Of a DNA stretch of 64,000 nucleotides, positions 59,501-64,000 are shown piece by piece. Positions within the stretch are counted from its first letter, which is position 1; the number at the start of each line of letters is the position of its first letter. A program made the translations under genes and the position numbers. The notes under the pieces are model-generated. The model worked only from the letters and a program-made list of their open reading frames with translations, searched no databases and was not told where the DNA came from. Source of the DNA: Bradyrhizobium sp. SRL28. Its GTDB lineage: Bacteria > Pseudomonadota > Alphaproteobacteria > Rhizobiales > Xanthobacteraceae. The stretch covers positions 124,001 through 188,000 of the forward strand of contig NZ_JAHEAG010000004.1 of NCBI RefSeq assembly GCF_018596315.1, written 5' to 3'.

Positions 59501-60802
59501 ATGACCGACTTTTCTCCCCGTGAAATCGTCTCCGAACTCGACCGCTTCATCGTCGGCCAGGCCGATGCCAAGCGCGCCGTATCGATCGCGCTGCGCAACC
59601 GCTGGCGGCGGCTGCAGCTCACCGGCAACCTGCGCGAAGAGGTGCTGCCAAAGAACATCCTAATGATCGGGCCGACCGGCGTCGGCAAGACCGAGATCGC
59701 GCGGCGGCTGGCGAAGCTTGCCAACGCGCCCTTCATCAAGGTCGAAGCCACCAAGTTTACCGAGGTCGGCTATGTCGGCCGCGACGTCGAGCAGATCATC
59801 CGCGATCTCGTCGAGGTCGCGATCGTCCAGGTGCGCGAGCGCAAGCGCAAGGACGTGCAGGCTCGCGCGCAGCAGGCCGCCGAAGAACGCGTGCTGGATG
59901 CGCTGGTCGGACCGGCGTCGAGCCCCGCCACCCGCGATTCCTTCCGCAAGAAGTTGCGCGCCGGCGAGCTCAACGACAAGGAAATCGAGATCGAGACGCA
60001 ATCCTCCGGCGGCATGCCGATGTTCGAAATCCCGGGCATGCCCGGCGCACAGATGGGCGCGATTTCGATCGGCGATATCTTCGGAAAGATGGGCGGACGA
60101 ACCAAGACCCGCCGCCTGACGGTCGAAAGCTCGCACGAGATTCTGGTCAACGAGGAATCCGACAAGCTGCTGGACAGCGATCAGCTGGTACTGGAAGCGA
60201 TCAGCGCGGTCGAAAATAACGGCATCGTGTTCCTCGACGAGATCGACAAGATCTGCGTGCGCGACGGCCGTACTGGCGGCGACGTCTCGCGCGAAGGCGT
60301 GCAGCGCGATTTGCTGCCGCTGATCGAAGGCACTACGGTCTCGACCAAGCACGGCGCGGTCAAGACCGACCACGTCCTGTTCATCGCGTCCGGCGCGTTC
60401 CATATCGCAAAACCCTCGGATCTGTTGCCGGAATTGCAGGGGCGCCTGCCGATCCGCGTCGAGCTGGAAGCGCTGACGCGCGACGACATGCGCCGCATCC
60501 TGACCGAGCCGGAGGCGTCGCTGATCAAGCAATATGTCGCGCTGATGCAGACCGAAGGCGTGACGCTCGACATCACCGACGGCGCCATCGACGCGCTGGC
60601 CGACATCGCGGTCGCCGTCAATTCGACGGTGGAAAATATCGGCGCGCGGCGCCTGCAGACGGTGATGGAGCGCGTGCTCGACGAGATATCCTTTGCCGCG
60701 CCGGACCGTCATGGCGAGACCATCAAGGTCGATGCCGATTACGTGCAGAAGCACATCGGCGATCTCGCCAAGAACGCCGATTTGAGCCGGTTTATTCTGT
60801 AA
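59501..60802 (+). CDS. hslU: ATP-dependent protease ATPase subunit HslU
   Basis: This 433-residue AAA+ unfoldase feeds substrates to HslV. It starts [20 protein letters not shown]. Walker A is [20 protein letters not shown], and Walker B is [11 protein letters not shown]. The I domain lies between them, and the sensor and C-terminal residues end ...DLSRFIL, which insert into HslV. The length is normal. It is the fourth gene after hslV in the same direction. Confidence 0.97.
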   Translation: MTDFSPREIVSELDRFIVGQADAKRAVSIALRNRWRRLQLTGNLREEVLPKNILMIGPTGVGKTEIARRLAKLANAPFIKVEATKFTEVGYVGRDVEQIIRDLVEVAIVQVRERKRKDVQARAQQAAEERVLDALVGPASSPATRDSFRKKLRAGELNDKEIEIETQSSGGMPMFEIPGMPGAQMGAISIGDIFGKMGGRTKTRRLTVESSHEILVNEESDKLLDSDQLVLEAISAVENNGIVFLDEIDKICVRDGRTGGDVSREGVQRDLLPLIEGTTVSTKHGAVKTDHVLFIASGAFHIAKPSDLLPELQGRLPIRVELEALTRDDMRRILTEPEASLIKQYVALMQTEGVTLDITDGAIDALADIAVAVNSTVENIGARRLQTVMERVLDEISFAAPDRHGETIKVDADYVQKHIGDLAKNADLSRFIL

Positions 60803-60820
60803 CCGTCATCCTCCGCATCC

Positions 60821-60971
60821 GTCGTCCCTGCCTGGTGCGCAATTGCGCACGGGCGCAGGGACCCACAACCACAAATGTTCATTGTGTGCTCTCGCTGGGA
60901 CCGCTATCCCGTCTGTAACGCCGGCCTGTGGTTATGGGTTCCGGCTCGCGCTATCGCTTGGCCGGGACGAC
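60821..60971. repeat. Palindromic intergenic repeat running up to the next start codon
   Basis: It begins GTCGTCCCTGCCTGGTGCGC, contains the perfect palindrome TGCGCAATTGCGCA (60836-60849), and ends GCTTGGCCGGGACGAC, which pairs with its start. The right end sits one base before ATG 60973, so the repeat supplies the ribosome-binding region (GGGACGACG) of the next gene. Confidence 0.75.
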
Positions 60972-60972
60972 G

Positions 60973-62115
60973 ATGAATCTGAACTTACGGGTGTGGGAAA
61001 ACCCCTGGCGCTTGATGCTTGCTGTCAATGCCGCCGTCATGATCGGGGTTTTCTGGCACAAGCTCACGCTGTCACCCTACGTTCCCTACCTTCATCTGCT
61101 GGTCGACTATCATTTCGGCTTCACCAAACGCGCGCTGATTGGCGCGATCGTATCGCTGTTCACCGACAAGGTGCCGGTGTGGCTGGTGTTCGCGCTCGGC
61201 AGCGCAGTGTGGCTGGTCACCGCGGCCTTGTTCGTCCGGTTGTTCCGGCAGACGTTCGGATTCAACCGCGAACAGATGCCGCTATTCGTACTGATGGCGG
61301 GCTCGCCGTTCTTTCTGAAGAATTTCCTGCACACGCTGGGGCATTTCGACATCTACGGCTGCGCAGTTGCGATTTGCCTGTTGCTGGCGCCGGCGGGCTC
61401 GGTCGCCTTTGTCCTATGTGCAGCGCTTGCGTCGATGGTGCTGATCCTGATTCATCACATCCACTTCCTGATGTACGTGCCGACGATCGCGGTTATCGTG
61501 GTGCTGCGGTATTATCTCTTGCAGGGTGTGACGCTCCGAAATGCGATCGCAGGCACCGCCGCGGCGTTCGCCGTTGGTCTCCTGTTCTTGGTCACGCAGA
61601 TCAACGGAACACTCGTCGTGCCGGCGTCCGAGTTCGTGGCCCATGTTCAGAGCCGCATGGCCGACCCCTTGCAAGAAAGTCTGGTGCGCCACACCCATGC
61701 CTTTTCCTACATCTGGTATCAGCCGCTTTCCCAGGAAATCCGCGATACTTGGGATCGCATGCCGTCCAACCTCCTAGGGGTCCCCGTGTTTGCGCTGCTA
61801 ATCTGGCTGCATGCGCCGCTATGGCGGTATTTCGACAATTCGATCCAACTGCTCGCGTCAGATCGCCACCGACGCATCATTATCGCCTCACTCATCCTCG
61901 TGACCGCTGCGTATCTCGTGATGTTCGCAATGATATTCGATTATTCCAGGTGGATCTCGAATTGGGCGGTGTGCCTGTTTCTGATCCTGCACGCCGTGAA
62001 AACGCTGCCGGCTTTCAAGGACGCGCCACCGATATCAGCGGACGATCGGAAGAACGTTGCGTTCGGCTGGTTCGTGACGCTGATCCCGCGTGTCGGAATC
62101 GTACGGCCGTTTTAA
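60973..62115 (+). CDS. Polytopic membrane protein of unknown function
   Basis: This 380-residue protein has about eight to ten hydrophobic segments (RLMLAVNAAVMIGVFW, AVAICLLLAPAGSVAFVLCA, IIIASLILVTAAYLVMFAMI) and a conserved-looking loop SPYVPYLHLLVDYHFGFTKR. The layout resembles polyprenyl-linked glycosyltransferase or EpsG-like membrane proteins, but I see no catalytic signature that settles it. The coding sequence seems somewhat less GC-biased than its neighbours. The start is uncertain because an intergenic repeat reaches the ATG. Confidence 0.7.
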   Translation: MNLNLRVWENPWRLMLAVNAAVMIGVFWHKLTLSPYVPYLHLLVDYHFGFTKRALIGAIVSLFTDKVPVWLVFALGSAVWLVTAALFVRLFRQTFGFNREQMPLFVLMAGSPFFLKNFLHTLGHFDIYGCAVAICLLLAPAGSVAFVLCAALASMVLILIHHIHFLMYVPTIAVIVVLRYYLLQGVTLRNAIAGTAAAFAVGLLFLVTQINGTLVVPASEFVAHVQSRMADPLQESLVRHTHAFSYIWYQPLSQEIRDTWDRMPSNLLGVPVFALLIWLHAPLWRYFDNSIQLLASDRHRRIIIASLILVTAAYLVMFAMIFDYSRWISNWAVCLFLILHAVKTLPAFKDAPPISADDRKNVAFGWFVTLIPRVGIVRPF

Positions 62116-62705
62116 GCTCGCGCCCGCCGCACCCGCACGTACAAGGCGCCCTCGCCGCCATGGCCGATATGGGCTTCCTCGAAGCCGACCACCAGCGAGC
62201 GGAATTCCGGCAGGCCGAGCCATTGCGGCACCTGGCGGCGCAACACGCCGCGCTCGGACTCGGCGCCCACCTTGCCCTTGCCGGTGATGATAAGCACGAA
62301 GGTCAGCCCGTCATGATGGGCCCGCTGCAGGAAGCCGAACAGCGCGCGATGCGCCCTCGTCTGCGTCATGCCATGCAGGTCGAGCCGGGCGTCGATCTCC
62401 TTCCGGCCGCGCGACAGATGCGACCGCTCGCGGCGGCCGATCGGCGCCAGCGGCGGCGGCTCCGGTTTTGAGGGAGCAGCGATTCGTTGCGGCGCGGCAG
62501 GCCTCGGCGAAGCGGCGGGTTTCGGCGCGACTTTGTTATCGGCTTCCGCCGAGGCGACCGACGGTTTCGAGGCCCGCCGCTTGCGCAACGGCTTGACCTG
62601 TTTGGCGACGCTCTCCCACAACGCGCGCTCCTCCTCGCTCAGGCCGCGCTTGCGTCGCGGCGGCTCCGGCAATTCGGGAATCAAGCTCGACGGCCGGCGT
62701 TTCAT
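62112..62705 (-). CDS. Smr-domain protein
   Basis: This 197-residue protein has a disordered Pro/Lys/Ala-rich N-terminal half and a C-terminal Smr domain. That domain shows DARLDLHGMTQTRAHRALFG (LDLHG motif), FVLIITGKGKVGAESERGVL and RRQVPQWLGLPEFRSLVVGF. Smr domains nick or bind branched DNA or cleave RNA; the small stand-alone version has no settled role. Its start overlaps the mltA stop (ATGA), so the two are coupled, an order seen in related genomes. Confidence 0.92.
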   Translation of the reverse strand: MKRRPSSLIPELPEPPRRKRGLSEEERALWESVAKQVKPLRKRRASKPSVASAEADNKVAPKPAASPRPAAPQRIAAPSKPEPPPLAPIGRRERSHLSRGRKEIDARLDLHGMTQTRAHRALFGFLQRAHHDGLTFVLIITGKGKVGAESERGVLRRQVPQWLGLPEFRSLVVGFEEAHIGHGGEGALYVRVRRARA

Positions 62706-64000
62706 CGAAGATGGCGATAGCGGCGGAGGTGACGCTGATGCGGCTTTGCGGAAACAGCTTCAACCCTTGGCCGCGGCTCGGGAAGCGGCACCGGCTTCGC
62801 CACGGCAGCCTGGACCGCCGGGGCTTGCGAAGGCACCGCTGCTGGCGTCGGCGGTGCTGCCTGAGTCGCGGGCCTCGTGTTGGTCGCCGCGGTCACCTCG
62901 GGCGGCTTCGCAGCATTCGTCTGCTCCCTGGACGGATCTTTCGACGGCGCGGTTTGCGGGAACAGTTTTGCGATCGTCGCCGACGGTCGCTCATCGGGCA
63001 CCGGCATCTTGCGGCCGTGCGCCACCGGATCGAGGCTCTTCGGCACCAGGATAACGAAGCGCGCATTGTGGCGGAGGCGGCCGGCAACCTTGCCGGCTTC
63101 GGGACCGGCGCCGAAATAAAGATCGGCGCGCGCGGGTCCGACGATGGCGGAGCCGGTGTCCTGCCCAATCATCAGGCGGCGAAACGGCGTCTTCGACAGT
63201 TCCGATTCGATCGGCAACTCGCCTTCGATGAAGAACGGCGTGCCGTAGACATGCAGTGCTTTGTCGACCGCGATCGAGCGGCCCGGAGTCAACGGCACGC
63301 CCTGGGCACCAACCGCCTCGTCCTTGTCGGAAAGCTGCACCTCGCGGAAAAAGACGTAGGATTTGTTCTGCCGCCGAAGCTCGTCGGCCTCATTGGGATT
63401 CTGCTCCATCCACTCCCGGATCTTCTGCATCGACATCTGATCCTTGGGGATGATGTTGCGCTCGATCAGGATGCGGCCGACCGCTGTATAGGGATAGCCA
63501 TTATGGGCGTCGTAATTGATGCGAACGGTCGAGCCGTCGTCGAGACTGACCCGCGCCGAACCCTGGATCTGCGAGAACAGCAGGTCGGTCTGCTCCTTCA
63601 GCCAGCAGATTTCGAGTCCGCGGCCAGCAATCGCACCGTCCTCGATCTCGGCGCGATCGTAATAGGGCACCAGCTTGCGGCGGCCGATCTTGCGGAACAC
63701 CTGGCCCTTGTTGGGCAAACCGGCCGAGCTTTGGGTGGTGCCGCGGACGAACAGATTGGACGGCCGGCGATAGACCGGCACCTTGTAGACCTCGTTCTCC
63801 GTCTTTGAGCCGTCGACGATGGGCTCGTAATAGCCGGTGACAAAGCCCTCGCCTTCGCCAAGCCGGGAAATACGCAAGGGGAGAAAATGCTCCTCGAAGA
63901 AAGCTTTTGCCTTCAGGCCATCCGACAGTTCCAGGCCTTTCGCGATGTGGCAGGGCTCGCGCAGCGAGGTCCCGAGCGCCTTCGGATCGGCGGGCGGTGT
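62702..64000 (-). CDS. mltA: Membrane-bound lytic murein transglycosylase A (partial)
   Basis: The N-terminus is outside the window; about 432 codons are visible. The MltA core is clear: FFEEHFLPLRISRLGEGEGF, VTGYYEPIVDGS, then a 3D domain with GQDTGSAIVGPARADLYFG containing the catalytic Asp, and GRLRHNARFVILVPKSLDPV. The C-terminus is an unusual Pro/Ala-rich tail (PATQAAPPTPAAVPSQAPAV) ending in basic residues. The enzyme cleaves peptidoglycan glycan strands to 1,6-anhydro products in the periplasm. It is coupled to the downstream Smr gene. Confidence 0.94.
   Translation of the reverse strand, partial: TPPADPKALGTSLREPCHIAKGLELSDGLKAKAFFEEHFLPLRISRLGEGEGFVTGYYEPIVDGSKTENEVYKVPVYRRPSNLFVRGTTQSSAGLPNKGQVFRKIGRRKLVPYYDRAEIEDGAIAGRGLEICWLKEQTDLLFSQIQGSARVSLDDGSTVRINYDAHNGYPYTAVGRILIERNIIPKDQMSMQKIREWMEQNPNEADELRRQNKSYVFFREVQLSDKDEAVGAQGVPLTPGRSIAVDKALHVYGTPFFIEGELPIESELSKTPFRRLMIGQDTGSAIVGPARADLYFGAGPEAGKVAGRLRHNARFVILVPKSLDPVAHGRKMPVPDERPSATIAKLFPQTAPSKDPSREQTNAAKPPEVTAATNTRPATQAAPPTPAAVPSQAPAVQAAVAKPVPLPEPRPRVEAVSAKPHQRHLRRYRHLR

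Overview
The window is a GC-rich stretch of alphaproteobacterial chromosome. Protein sequences, gene order and intergenic repeat families point to the Bradyrhizobium/Rhodopseudomonas group, most likely Bradyrhizobium. Supporting signs are the napEFDABC operon behind a FixK/FNR-type box, the dnaK-dnaJ-pmtA and grpE-hrcA heat-shock loci, hslV and hslU separated by two genes, a his operon carrying a DUF2628 gene, and several palindromic repeat families between genes. It is mostly core chromosome. I see no prophage, insertion sequence, CRISPR array, rRNA or tRNA gene.

Layout. 1-5713: translation genes (infC 3' end, rpmI, rplT, pheS, an ASCH-domain gene, pheT), with a small secreted-protein gene on the other strand between infC and rpmI. 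5720-9186: a TauE/SafE permease, a flavin amine oxidase and a YiiX-like cysteine hydrolase. 9285-14971: a metal block with a TonB receptor divergent from nikR around a NikR operator, then csoR divergent from a CopA-type ATPase around a CsoR operator. 15165-24835: metabolism and repair (HMG-CoA lyase, CysZ/EI24 membrane protein, endonuclease III, Ada-like methyltransferase, gpmA, dapB, pyrF, a flavin reductase, pmtA). 23705-32587: two heat-shock loci (dnaK-dnaJ and grpE-hrcA) separated by a secreted protein, an AraC regulator, a streptomycin-phosphotransferase-like gene and a VOC protein.

32780-37456: rph-rdgB-hemW, then a coupled two-gene unit of unknown function (PLP enzyme plus a helical HExxH/ExxH protein). 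37458-44523: the lpoA-rsmI-yraN-gshB group, a Tat-exported metallo-beta-lactamase-fold protein, a small unknown and comM. 44788-49199: periplasmic nitrate reductase napEFDABC. 49200-52674: a repeat-dense gap, a small exported protein and a hybrid histidine kinase. 52818-57535: coaA-hisE-hisF-hisA-hisH-DUF2628-hisB on the minus strand. 57788-60802: hslV, an AAC(6')-like acetyltransferase, DUF2585 and hslU. 60973-64000: a polytopic membrane protein, an Smr-domain protein and the 3' part of mltA.

The strongest regulatory signals read directly from the sequence are a NikR box (GTGTGA-N16-TCATAC), a 7-5-7 CsoR palindrome, a perfect TTGATC-NN-GATCAA FixK/FNR box and a sigma-32-like promoter for dnaK. 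The least explained item is the PLP-enzyme/HExxH pair at 35496-37456.
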